NCBI GenBank assembly: GCA_026413225.1
Contig: CM048552.1
Location: 186,778,053-186,842,052, forward strand
DNA from: Otis tarda
Taxonomy: Eukaryota; Chordata; Aves; Otidiformes; Otididae
DNA: 64,000 nucleotides
Reading direction: 5' to 3'
In this document: piece after piece, positions 50,580 through 62,391 of the stretch
Layout: every line of letters starts with the position of its first letter
Numbering within the stretch: the stretch's first letter is position 1
The notes under the pieces: generated by a model
The model's database searches: none
What the model was told of the DNA's origin: nothing
What the model saw: the letters and a program-made list of their open reading frames with translations, nothing else
Program-made: the position numbers and the translations under genes

Positions 50580-52280
50580 TTTCCTATGACTTCAAGATGT
50601 CGTGCAGCAACAGGAAACAAGCGTAATGTGTATGAATGGCGATTTGAAGAAAAGCTGAAGAAATACAAGGGTCCCAGGTTTGTTAACACTAAACTACAAC
50701 TAGTGCAGCATGCGTGGTATTGGAGACAGCTGAGTTATCCCTGCAGAATTAAAGCGCAAAAAGCCTGCGGATTGTCATACTGTACATATGTTCAGCATCA
50801 ATATTTAAAGCTGAGACAGTAAAAACATTTTGCAGAACTGCACAGACGGAGAGAGGGGAAAATTGATCATTGCATTTTGATTTGAAATACGTGTAACCCG
50901 AAACACGACTGTGCAGCTTCTAATCTGATACGGCCTGGCACTACGTATCTGCTTTATGCCGCAGGCTCAGGCTTGTCTTTTAAATCACAGCCTGATCGTT
51001 AGAGAAGCTCGCCACCCTGACATGCCAAGATTTCACGCTCGGTGCCCCGCTCACCTGACGCTTGCCCGTGGGACACGCCGGGTGATGTGCTCACCCCTTC
51101 AGCTGTCTCCTGCCACCCTGCACCATCCATCTGCAGCCCCTGTCTCCATCTGCCTCTGAAGCCAGTCCCTGTCTGCCTGTGACCTCTTTACAGCGCACTA
51201 GCAAAATTTAAGACAGGTGAGGACCTTGTCTTAACTATTTATGGCTTAAGTGGGAGAAAGATGTGAGAATTTTCTTTTTGAATGTCAGTTGTCCCAAACG
51301 GCTGCAGATGTATAAATAGATGTAAGTGTTCCACTTCCTCAAAGGTCTGTTTTCTTCCACAAATTTGGCTTTCTTGTTGCAGAGCAGTCATTTACTTCTC
51401 TGTGCTTTTGGAGAAAGTTGGATTTCCAGCTTCTAGGGAAGTTATAAATCTTGGCAACACATATCACAGTGTTTTGAGAAAGATAAAAATCTGCTCTTTC
51501 CACAGGTGATTTTCTGTAACCCGTCAGTTCTGCACTTTATTGAACAACTTGGCATTAAAAGTCAACATGCAGTTATTTTAAAACATTGCTATTAAATGGG
51601 GACCTTAGAGCCCTCCAAAGCCACAGGTGAAGTAGAGTGCCCTCTTTTTCAGGCTAAAATAGTTAGAAATATATATTGGAAAAGCTCGATTCTAAGTAAA
51701 TGTCAGATATCACCTAATTTCTCCCATGAAGAAATTCCTTTTCTTTCTTGTTAATTCAGCGCATGCTGCAGTGTGAGGTTTGCCTCTTTAACCCTTTACT
51801 GTTTTGTGCCATTGTAACTTTTATGGGATCTTTTAAAGAACTACGTTTCACTAATATTTAATTTGAAACATACCTTTAATTAGACATATGCAGGACATGG
51901 AGTTGCTCAGCACCATATACCTGCTCTGCTGTTTAGTAGTTAAATAGTTAAACTCATTCAAAGGAACTGGCAAGCTTCATGTGGCAAATTCACTGGAAAT
52001 ATATTTATTTTTACTGTGGAACCAAGCCCACATAAAACATCTTGAGAGAATCTGCTTGTGAAAACCTGGATTAATAAAGGAGAAAAATAAAACAAGAGTG
52101 ATAGTATGGATCACGCTCATAAGTTTTGTTAGAGCACAATGCCTTTAATTAGATAAATACCTCGGCTTCATAAGAGCAAACTTTCAAACCATCACAAGCT
52201 TGTCCAGAATGTCAGTAAAACATTTATTACAAATTAAAATGCAATAGAAATCAAATTGGCATTTTTTTTGAAGCTTCATC
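50580..52280. other. Repeat-free block with possible regulatory character
   Basis: No gene is recognised. 50580-51080 keeps an unusual number of CpGs (for example around 50885-50965), with no open frame that I recognise. 51500-52280 is AT-rich and contains CCTTTAATTAGA twice (near 51874 and 52141), plus several other TAATTA- and TTTATT-type homeodomain-like words. Absence of transposons over such a length, together with these words, is what deeply conserved non-coding enhancers often look like. Conservation itself cannot be seen here. Confidence 0.25.
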
Positions 52281-55200
52281 TTTGACTCAAGCCTTCTCTA
52301 GAGCTTCTGGAGAGAAATTCAGGGGCAGCAACCAACCTGAGAGCACCACAGACCAGCAAGCAGGCACCCACCTCGCCCTTCCTTGGCCCCTGCACTCTAA
52401 TTTCCCACCTTGATTTCAGCATGGAAAAACAAGCTCCTCAGCATCCCTGAGGCATGGGATGCATGGAGGTGCAAGGGAGGGTGCTGCTTTCTACTCGTCT
52501 TGTCATGGGACTCTCTTCTTTGTCCAGTGATAGAAAAAACCCACTGCAAAGCTGAGAAAACAAGCAAATACTGGGATGGGATCACCAAACCCCATGCCTG
52601 GTTCAGTCACTCAGCTGTGACCCTCCAGCCCATGGCATCCTGTTGCATGGTGTCGCCAAGCCCTGTGGCACGGTGGCCTCTGTACAGATCTCCCTTATGG
52701 CACAAAGAGCCTTGAACAGTCACTACTTACAAATTTCCCTCTCCTCCAATTTTACCTGCAGATTTTCTGCAGCCACAGATTGTTTTGCTCAGTTTTATAG
52801 CCAATATCTAAGCAAATTTCAGAAAAATAAAACCTCTCTACTAGGCAGGGACCATGTTATTTAACTGCTCCTGATAGTCATATACGGTTCTTCTCGACTC
52901 AAGGAGCTAAATGTCACCCTTAATTATAGCAGATATTAATTTGATAGGAACAGATGTTTAATCATCTCAGGATCTTCCTCCCGTGGTGGGGGACTGTTAT
53001 GCAGCAGGCCCATCTGATTCCCCACTTCTCAAGCGTGCTTTGGACAAAAGCATGGGCTCACTTGCTTGTGGATGCACCCCACTATGCCCCGACAAACTTC
53101 ATCTTCTCTCAATAGGAGTGAGATAAAAAAGAGCAAACAAACCAAGTGAACCATCACCAGGACATGATACTCATCCCAGACCCCTGACTGCCTTTTATTT
53201 GTCTCATCAGAGAAGTAATGGCTGTGCATGATCTTATATGAGCACAGGGGGAAGGGTGAGGAGTGCAGGATTTTGTGTGCTGATGCAGTGCTCCTACAGG
53301 AACCCCAGGGTTTCCAAATGAGAAAGTGCTTAGAGGCAGTTTATGTAGCCAAAAATGAGGTGGTAAATGGTTGTACTGGGGCCAATATGGGGGCAAGTTG
53401 GCGTGCCTATTTATAGGGCTGCAGTGCTGTCAAGCTATTTGATACATCTGTGGTTCTGTGTGGGAAAGCCCATGAGAGGTCTGGGTGAAAACGTGAAGCT
53501 CTTAACGATTTTAATATGATTTGTACTGCCATTTAATTTTTAATAAAACTTTGAATAAAGTTATGATTAAATGGCCATCATGAGTGGAAGATTCCACTTT
53601 AACATAAAACACGAGAGTTCCCAAAATGGGCTAAGACAGGCTTTATAATATCAAGGTATGCACCTCTCTCTCAGATGTATTGGATAATGAATTCTATCAA
53701 AATGGAAAAAAGGAAGGTATAGATTTAAAAAAAATAAAATCTGCTGTGTAGTCAGTAGTTCCACATTTTGGAAGAAATTGCTGAGCTTCTGGCATCCTTA
53801 AATAATACCCTTTTCACATGATAGTTACACTGCTCCAAAGACAGTATAATAAACCATGCCAAAAATTCTTCTGTTTCGTTTGCATGAAATTGAACTGACA
53901 GATATACCTGTCTATCTCACGTCCAAGAAAATGTCTTGTTAGAAACGTGTGAAAATATATTATATGACAGATGCTGAAAATGTTTCAGATACAGCAATAA
54001 ATTGATTGTGGTTTCTGGACCAGATGTGAACTCTGTTTAAAATTCATCGTGCTGGTCTCTATTCTAGCTCTGCACTTAAATAAATGCAGAGAAGTGGCTT
54101 TGCTTTTCAATGAAACCCATTATAAGAATAGAAGAGCTTCTTTCCATCTAATAAAGAATAGCCCTGACAGTAAGGCTTGCATCTGCAGAACGAGTATTAA
54201 AAGCACAAACTGCACTAAGAGCGAGCTATGCCAGGTCTCAGTTTTTGCTTTATTAATGTGCGTGAAAATGCTTGGCAGGTTGAAGCCACTTCAACCAAGA
54301 AGGCTGTGATGAGCATTATTTTCAGTTTAGAGGGAGATTCACAGCTCTAAAGCAACCGTGGAGGGATAACAATGCAAGTTTTCAAGAAACGATGTTGTTA
54401 AAGGAGAAAGAGCCGGTTGCAAAGGTGCTGCAGACATAACTGGGTGATGAGAACCAGTCCGTGCTTCTTAAGCCCTTTATTTTGTAGCCATGTGTTCCCT
54501 TTCCCTGCATGGGAGCGGGGCGAGAGCCAGATTTGGTTTTTGGCATGGAGCTGCACTACCCCAGCTGGGTGATCCAGCCTGCTGAAGTCAGGTGCTTCGG
54601 CTGCCCCTTCAATCCTCAGGTGCCTCTGAGAACCGTCCCAGGAAGACCCATGCGCTGAGGCTGGAAAAAGGGAAGAGGAAACAGGGGGCAAACAGATGTT
54701 TGTGAGCATTTCCAGCCACCTCCCAGCTCCGGCACCTGGCTCTGAGCGGCTTGTTCGAGAGCCCTACCTCCACACTTCTGAATCCCTTTCTGGTTGGAGA
54801 CAGCAAGTACCTTTTTCTCCAGAGCCGATGGACCAAAGCTTGCCCATCTTTTTGCGTTAGTGCCCTGACCTGAGAAGTTAGTGCCACTATCAGTCTATTT
54901 CCAGGGGAAAGGAGAACCTGCTTTGCTCCACTCTTTGCAGGTCCCTGGTAGGGGACAGGTGCTTTTGCTCAGGGCTGGTTGTGCCCACGTCCTCCTTGGT
55001 CCGTGATGTTATTTTAATTTGCAGTACAGCAAACCTCTTGTGGTCTATCAGGTGGGTTGTGTATCTCTGCCGTGACAAGTGTTACAAACATAATGTAGGT
55101 TTTAGGGCTGCTTCTCTAGATCTACTAGTCACAGTCAAGAGTTTTTTTTTTCCATTCGCTCACAAGTCATGTCTCTCTCTCCCCCTGTCTTTCTAAAGGA

Positions 55201-55964
55201 AAAACAGTTCATTTATTCCCCTACCCCAAAGGAACATCCACAAGGAAGGGAGAAATGATACCTATGGGTATCTCCCTATATGTCTCTCTGTTTTAAAGGA
55301 TATTTGAGACTGTCTTTTATACACTATTAAAGATACGTGAATTCCTTTCTGATCTCAGATGGAGGCTTTCTTAGAGTAAAGCAGCTCTTCATATGTGCCA
55401 CATCTAGCCCTCACTAGCACAATATCCTGCATTAGAGAAATATTTAGGTTCATCAGACACCATCAATAGTGATTATATGTGAATTTTACTACTGTCCCCA
55501 TTCTTTCTGCCTTTAGAAATTATGTAATTTTTCTTTCTGCCTTCCCCAAATTGTGTAAAACCTCATATTCCAAAAGCTCTCTAGTTGTGATAGATTGAGT
55601 CAGAACTCTTTTATTTATGTGGAAATTTCTTTTCTTATACGTATCTGTAACTCCTCTACATAATCACAACCACTCTCTTATCCTTCAGTGACTTCAGTTG
55701 TCTGAGCTGTCTGTCCATAAACACTGCTAACACTGGACTGCCTCTTTGTTAAATATGTGCATAGCATTCAAACCCAACAAAAACCCTGGCCTGCCATGGA
55801 TGTAGCTTCTGTAACGTGTAATCATATTGCAAGCCAGAATCCCTGATTAAATTACAGTTGTTATGTGGGTTGAACTGAAGGGTTTTCGGAGTTTTCTGCT
55901 TGTAAAGAAGTACACTGTTAACACTGTCAGTTTATTTTGTTGAATGTTGTGAATCTTGCTACGG

Positions 55965-56150
55965 GCCCATAACCTTTGAAGATTAAAAGGCTGAAAATAT
56001 TAGTTAAATATATTTATTTATATGTAAGTCTGAGTATATAAAAATGATAATATTTATACATCTATATCTTATATATATATATATAAGCTAAATGTATATA
56101 TATTCAGCCTATAACCATGAAAAGTTATAGGCTGAAAATGTTAGTTAAAA
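55965..56150. repeat. Imperfect direct duplication around an AT array
   Basis: A unit reading CATAACCTTTGAAG, then GGCTGAAAATATTAGTTAAA near 55967-56008, recurs as TATAACCATGAAAAG, then GGCTGAAAATGTTAGTTAAA near 56111-56149. The two are offset by about 140 bp. Between them lies an AT-rich stretch with a TA dinucleotide run at 56070-56085. Confidence 0.7.
56103..56136. repeat. Perfect 13-bp hairpin with 8-base loop
   Basis: TTCAGCCTATAAC at 56103-56115 pairs exactly with GTTATAGGCTGAA at 56124-56136, with loop CATGAAAA. The right arm lies in the second copy of the local duplication, and the first copy has no matching hairpin. The left arm therefore looks newly made from the right arm (or the reverse). 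Confidence 0.9.
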
Positions 56151-57989
56151 TTAATAATTTTGGCAGTTCTTATCCGTGACTTGGGGTATGAGAATCTTTA
56201 AAGTTCATGTGTCCTGGCTTCCCTCAGAAATTGCTTTTTTTAAAACACATTAACAAACAAATAAACAAAAGTTAAATAAGAGTTTCTCAGAAGTTCACAA
56301 AAGCCAGGAGTTGAGTCTTTAGGAATAGCAATGCATTCTGCAAAACTCATGCTGAAATCATGTTATTTGGCAAGATTTTTTTCCTGGTTATGAAAAGATA
56401 GCTATAATCCCATCCACAAAAACCACCACTGCCCAGAATAGGATTTAAGTCATGATTGATCAAATGTGAGGCCAAGAAGCCTGGCCATCTTCTGATTTAA
56501 CAAAAACAAATGCTTTCAAAATTAAGACTGAAACTCGGCCCCTAAACGGTCCTTTACACATCCTCCTTCATCCAAACAGTCCTGAAGAGGGTTGCTTGTA
56601 ATGGAAATGCTGACACAAGCTTAACTGTAGTGATGCTGTAAGACACTGTTATGCTAATATAAGCATTACACTCTAAGAAAACATACTGAGTTAGTAATAA
56701 GTATTTTTCTTCTGAACAAAATTGCCACGGGAGCAAAGGTCATATGCCACATGCATGCCAATGTTTATAAGTGATGTACATGTATGGCACTTGACAATGA
56801 CACATGTTTTACCACCATTTAATAAAAATAAGGCCTTATTGAAAAATAACCATCAGCTTGTTGGTGGGCTCCCTTTGGCTTGGCAAAGCCTGCTGTTGTT
56901 CTGCCTTTTCTTTGCAAAGCTACTCATTTTCTCTTGGACGAGATAATGATTGCTATGAGCAACAACACAGATGGGCACAAACTGCTCAGAGGGCCCGTTT
57001 TTGTGACTTAGGTGAGCCATTTCTGCGCCTCTACAAACGCTAAGATTAAGGACTTCTGGTTGCTGCCCAGGGATTGGGGTTGCTGAACACTGAACTTGGC
57101 TCCGTGGCATCCTTTCCAAAGGGGAATCTGGCTATTTCTCTGCCCTCTCTTGATGCTGAACAATCCCCTCACAGCACATGTTGAAGTCTCCTTTTGCACT
57201 CATCTTTTTGTGGGCTAAAGAAAAACGCGGATGTTGCCTTTTCCTACATTGGTGCTTTCGGTAGGATGCTTTACTGTCTGTCTTGTTTTTTTTCCCCCCC
57301 TACTTTTAGAAAGACTACTTCTTAGGCTTTTTTCTTCCAAGTGCTTTTATCTCTCTCCTTTGCAGAGTAATGCAAGGGTTTGCTCAACCCCAGCATCATG
57401 CACAACGACCCCAAAATGTTATTCCTCATTAGATGATGCTGCTAAGTACCCTGTGGAGCTGGACTACAGTGGGGCTTAACTTTTCACAGTCTTTCTAGGC
57501 TTCAAGCAGCCTTATACCAAACACGGTCATGAGGTTTCAGGCATGTGGAGCACTGGACCAAAGCCTGGGTCTTTGGGATGGACAGTCTCCCTCCGGTTGA
57601 AGTTTTAAAAAAAGCAAGATGAAACAAGACACTACATTCACGTGATTGCAGTCATTCTTGAGCGAATCATGAATTCATGGGCTTGAAGAGCCGTAGGTGC
57701 AATGGGACACTCCTGAAACTTGTGGTGATGTCCTAACACCCTTGCACAATCAAAAAGTCAATAAGGCACGTGCAGAAAACGTGAGACAGTCAGGTATAGT
57801 TTGCAGTTCTGTCTGAGTGCCTCTGAACCCACATCTCCAGCCCCAACGCACCTATTCACCATCACATACCCTGGAGAGAGACTATATTAGTCCCTCCTGG
57901 GGACCAACTGGCTTTGACTGGTGGGTCATGCCCAGAATGCCCTGAGGAAGGTTTCTGAGACACTCGGGTGAAATGGACGGGGGAAGTGG

Positions 57990-58070
57990 GGATTCAAATC
58001 CCTTCATAAGAAGGGGAAAAATAAGTTAATTTGGATTGCTCATATACTGGACTCCTTGACCACTGAGCTA
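57990..58070 (-). other. tRNA-like A-box/B-box pair, possible SINE relic
   Basis: On the minus strand TAGCTCAGTGGT (58070-58059) matches the RNA polymerase III A box, and GGGATTTGAATCC (58002-57990) resembles the B box (9 of 11 positions of GGTTCGAATCC). The order and strand are right for a tRNA-derived promoter. The A-to-B distance of 68 bp is longer than in an ordinary tRNA, and I cannot fold a full cloverleaf, so this is not a functional tRNA gene. A decayed tRNA-derived SINE head is the likeliest reading. Confidence 0.35.
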
Positions 58071-59250
58071 CAGGATAAAGAAGGGATAAGATCTGCCTGG
58101 CCTTTTGTTCCCTCTACTTTTCATTCCAGTGACTGAAAATGAAACAGTGAGATGTGAAACAGAAGAGAAGGACACTTTTCAGTTCCCCCTCATCCCTTTG
58201 TGCCTCAGAAAAATGATTTAGGTTGATCCGAGCTGAAGTTTTGAAAACCTTTTTCTGGTTCGGCAGCCAAGCCTGAATGTTGGCCACTTGCACCGCTCTT
58301 GCTCCGTGAGCGAGAGTGCTTCCTGGGGACTGGCTGACGGCAGCCCCGCGCGAGCCCTGCCAAGAGCACCAGCGGTAGGCCTCTCTAGAACAGATTGAAT
58401 TCTTGACCTCTGAATATACTATTTCTAGCCACAACAGTGTCCTCTCTTCAGCAGCTTAATTAAAACAAAAGCAAAGATAGATTTGAGTAGAAAGAGCAAG
58501 TTGCTGATGTTTACTTCCGTGGAGGTAATGGGGCACTCGGTCCCAGTTTGTGGCTGTTTTTATGGTTTTGGAGGTTGCCTAAAGCCTTGCAGAAGCTCCT
58601 TCCAGCTCACCCCATGGCCTGGGATGTACCGTCACAGAGTGGTGCAAAATTTGCCTGGGTCACAGCTTGCTCTCATCACCAGGGTATCCCAGCCCCATCC
58701 AGCTGGTGTTGGACAAGACAACTACCTCTGTGCCATGTGACTCCCTCCTCCTCTCTTCAGGGACATGGAGAACAGCAGACATGGTGACAGTCTCTCAGAT
58801 GGGGTCACAGTTTGTTCTGTTTCTGTTTTCTTTCATCAACATTGCTTTGGGTTTTTATTAGCAAAAAGGAACCAAACAAGGGTGTACTCACTTATAGAGC
58901 TGCTGGTAGTGAGATTTATCAAGTCCCTTAGTTTTTTTTGGGAGTGTAGCTTGCTTTGAGATCTGCCTGTATGAAATCTCTGAGCCCTGATGGGTTTTTG
59001 CCCTAATGCAGGTAGTTTATTCTGTCAAAAGTGCACTTGTCAACCAGCCTTCTTCCTACAGCCCTACATGAACTTTTAGATGTCACAATCTGACCACTGG
59101 ATGCCTCAAAGGCGAAACCTGAGATTGTGAAATTGAATCTTTTGGGAGGGCAGAGTCGAAGATAAAGAAGAGGTTTAATATGGTTTGATAATGAGTGCTA
59201 TTGAGGAAGATTTAGACCTGAGATCTGAGAAATGATATTGGAATCATAGA
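58071..59250. other. Gene-free unique sequence
   Basis: No gene or repeat is recognised. A slightly CpG-richer patch lies at 58260-58380. Confidence 0.5.
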
Positions 59251-59467
59251 CTTGATATTGGAAAAAAATTGTTTACAATGAAGGTGGTGGAACACTGGAA
59301 CAGGTTGCCCAGAGAGGTGGCAACCCATCCCTGGAAACATTCAAGGCCAGGTTGGACGGGGCTCTGAGCAACCTGATCTGGTTGGAGATGTCCCTGCTTC
59401 TTGCAGGGGGGTTGGACTAGATGACCTTTAAAGGTCCCTTCCACCCAAACTATTCTATGATTCTAAG
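59251..59467 (+). mobile_element. CR1 LINE 3' end fragment
   Basis: This is the sense 3' end of an avian CR1. It runs TTTACAATGAAGGTGGTGG, GAACAGGTTGCCCAGAGAGG, CCCATCCCTGGAAACATTCA, AGGTTGGACGGGGCTCTGAG, GGGGGGTTGGACTAGATGAC and CTATTCTATGATTCTAAGAT. It is 5'-truncated to about 217 bp and encodes only the end of ORF2. Homology to the minus-strand copies at 39013 and 7928 is strong, so it forms an inverted pair with each. Confidence 0.95.
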
Positions 59468-60906
59468 ATTTTACTCAGTGTTTCAAGCTGGAGTTTTGTA
59501 AGGACTGACAGCTTCATGTCTGTGTGGATTGCTTTGCCAAGGTCTTGCTACAAAACGATGAAGGAACGAGTAACCTGTGCCAAAACACTGTTAGCCAGGA
59601 TGTCCTGGGTAAACAGAGATTTTTAGAAAGTGTTATTTATAAAACTTAGCAAGTGAAACTGTTGCATCAGTGAGGAATTCAACAACGCTGTTAAATTACC
59701 AGAGTGAATTGACTAGTTGTGCATGTGGGCATATCTTCAACTAAATGATACTAGGCGGGGCTGCAAACTCTCCAAAGTACTGTTATTTTCAAGCTAAACC
59801 TCAGATAACCCCCAGACCTTTAAAAATATCTGTTGCTGAAAATAAGTCCTCAGATAACCTTAATCCTTGAATAACTGACATAAAATCAAAGATGAGGCAC
59901 TAACAGGACAAGGGGGACTTGGAAACAGACTTGTCCTCATATTGCCCACACATGTGAACGACATACTGCTGCTGGCTAGCAGCTATTTTTACATATAACC
60001 CGTGCGCTGTAAGCATGCAAAAAGGGCACTTTCCTTTGCTTAGCAGCATGATTGCTGTCTTGCTCATTTAGCTAGGCATGCCCCTCCCTGGTTCTCTGGT
60101 TACCTGTGGAGCTGTGGATACTGCTGGCACTCACATTCTTACTGTTGGCTTTCTTATCTAGGGGCCCACATATTCACCTGGGTAGGACCCAAATCGTCCT
60201 TCGACAGGCCTAGGGAAGATGGGAATACAGGCTGAATGGGTGTCAGAAAAGTGCCCAGTAGTGATCTAACTCCTTCTGAGAAGATTTCTGTCACAGCTAC
60301 AGGGAACAGCAGTTTCTCTTAGCTGAAAACAGAGTTTTAAAAGTTAGGTTTGGAGTGACTTCTGCTATCTCGGGATAGGCACACCTCAGGAAAAAAAAAA
60401 GGAAAAAAAAAAAAGACCAATTTCTGTGCCATCTCAACACCCTTGCTAACTGAGGATACTTGGGTACACAGCACTGCTCTCCAGCTGTGGTCAAACTTTA
60501 GAGCAAGGTACGGAAGAAACAAAGCAGTCAGAAAACACTCAGCCAGATACACACTGGGGGAAAAATCCAATGCTTCCACGTTTCTGCAGGTGAGCTGCTG
60601 AAGCCCTAACCCATGCAATTTGATTAGGATCGTGGGAGTGTTTGATAGCCCTTGATGAGTGAATATACTGTCCCCCAAGGTAGGACTCTGCCTGTCACAT
60701 GGTGAACGGGGTCAGAAAGCATCTGTGCTGTTTGTGAACCACCCTGGATTTGCATGGTCTTTTCTGCAACGCAAAAAGATCATCCACAGCACTTGGCAAA
60801 TAGTCCAACTAAGTGCAGGGGCATAGAGATTTGATAAAGCAGTTTGCTGCCCCAGATAGTTCCTCTGGGTGGGATTTGGCAGCTCTAATGGAGGCTGAGA
60901 GTAAGG
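59468..60906. other. Gene-free sequence upstream of the LINE relic
   Basis: No gene is recognised. An A10-GG-A12 tract lies at 60391-60414. Confidence 0.5.
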
Positions 60907-61179
60907 TTTGAATTCATTCATCTGACAATAGAAACCTGAGCCAAAGCTAACATAGAGTTTTATGCTCATTTACAGACCTCTGCAGACTAAAGGGTTCATA
61001 AAGGAGTTCACTGATACCTTGTTGACAATGGTGATGAAATACCCTGACTTGTCATCCTGGGAGATTTCAACACACACATCGACAAGACTGCAGATACAAA
61101 GTCCCACAAACTCACCTCCTGGCTTTCCTCCCAAACACTCTCTCTATATGTCTGCACTGACATTTACAGTCAGCCTTGA
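60907..61179 (+). pseudogene. LINE endonuclease relic, L2/CR1-clade
   Basis: Conceptual translation in three successive plus-strand frames gives pieces of an APE-type LINE endonuclease. Frame A, from 60907, reads FEFIHLTIET with a stop after it. Frame B, from 60962, reads MLIYRPLQTKGFIKEF and holds LIYRP at 60965-60979. Frame C, from 61054, reads ILGDFNTHIDKTADTKSHK and ends at TGA 61177-61179. The order (hydrophobic strand, YRP, then GDFN.H.D) is that of the endonuclease domain of L2/CR1-group LINEs, in which the D and N of GDFN lie in the active site and nick target DNA. I see no ORF1 or reverse transcriptase nearby. Two frameshifts and one internal stop make it a pseudogene. The GDFNTHID form is closer to L2-type elements than to avian CR1. 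Confidence 0.7.
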
Positions 61180-62358
61180 AGGGTCCCCTTTAGTGGCATG
61201 TGTAACCCCAACAGCAAATTTCAGTGGGCTACATGCAGGGTTTGGTGAAGCCCTTTCTCGTGGGCAGTACTGGGAGCAAGTCAGCAGCCAGGATCACCGA
61301 ATATGGTTGGGCTGAGTTCCTCTGCCTGATGCCTGCAAATGTCTGCACAGAGGATGGTAGCTGTGGTCAGTGACGGAGCTGAGCTCTGGCAGATCTCCTA
61401 ACTTTTGCTGTGCTTGTGGGTCAGTGTGGATGTTTATCTGGTATAAGCTTAACGATGGTGCTAAGGTCAGTTATTGCTATCGGTGTTGATCATCCTCTCT
61501 GATTTAATCCACATGCTCTTTGATCTGGCTCCTTACTGAATGTTGATAATGTGGACCAACCCCAAGGGCTCTCTTGAGCCTGGGGCAAGCAAAACATTTG
61601 GTCCCCACAAAAGGACCACAGCAGGCTAGGTCAGACAGGATTAGCAGAGGAGGTACCAAGCTGGTGCAGAGGAGTGGTAGCATGAAGGGACCTTCAGCAT
61701 GTGAATACTAGTGGGATTCAGAGGACCTCTAGCTCTGACTTAGCTTTATCAGATTCTCTACAAGCAACTTCCCAGAGTAGAGCAGCCCTGCACTGGTGGG
61801 CCAAGGTGCTGAAGACCTGGGAAGCTCCTCCTGCCCTGCATGAGGCCCCTCATGTCTTTACTACAATCCCCAAAGGCATCTCAGTCCCTTCACTTACATC
61901 GAGCACCTTTGGACTGCTGCCCTGTTGGGTTGGAGAGGAAGAAGAGGCAGTGGGAAGCCAGGTGCAGGAACTGGGATGGCAGAGCTGGAAAAACATTTGT
62001 CATCATGAATCTGGCTTCGTCCTTGGTGATGTGGCATGAGAGGTCAGGGAGCCCTCCTCAGCTGCAACAGCAAAGCAGCAAACAGTTCCTTGTCCTCTGT
62101 CCAGGATACCCCCAGCCAGCAAGCATGCTGCTGAGAACCACAGATGACAACTGAAGGGATTCCCTAACTCCTCAACTGGGTATCGAACCAAGAGTGGGTG
62201 AGGAGTGGTGGAGGTTTGTTACCTTTTAAAATGCGCTTTCTTTGTTTCAAATCACTTGCAACCTTTGGGAGACGTTTCTTGGCAAAAAAATAAATTAAGC
62301 TCCTTCCCACTCAAACTCATCATGTATTTGAGATTAAATCAAAACACTCAGCTATACA

Positions 62359-62391
<33 letters not shown>

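Larger units (their letters stand above)
52281..57989. other. Gene-free unique sequence
   Basis: I recognise no gene. AT-rich sequence with an imperfect local duplication and hairpin near 55965-56150 is listed separately. The part 54000-54310 holds an 86-codon plus-strand frame without a motif. CpG-bearing but short GC-rich patches are unassigned. Confidence 0.5.

Noticed and set aside
57990..58070. Functional tRNA gene
   Set aside because: A and B boxes are present but too far apart, and no cloverleaf can be drawn.
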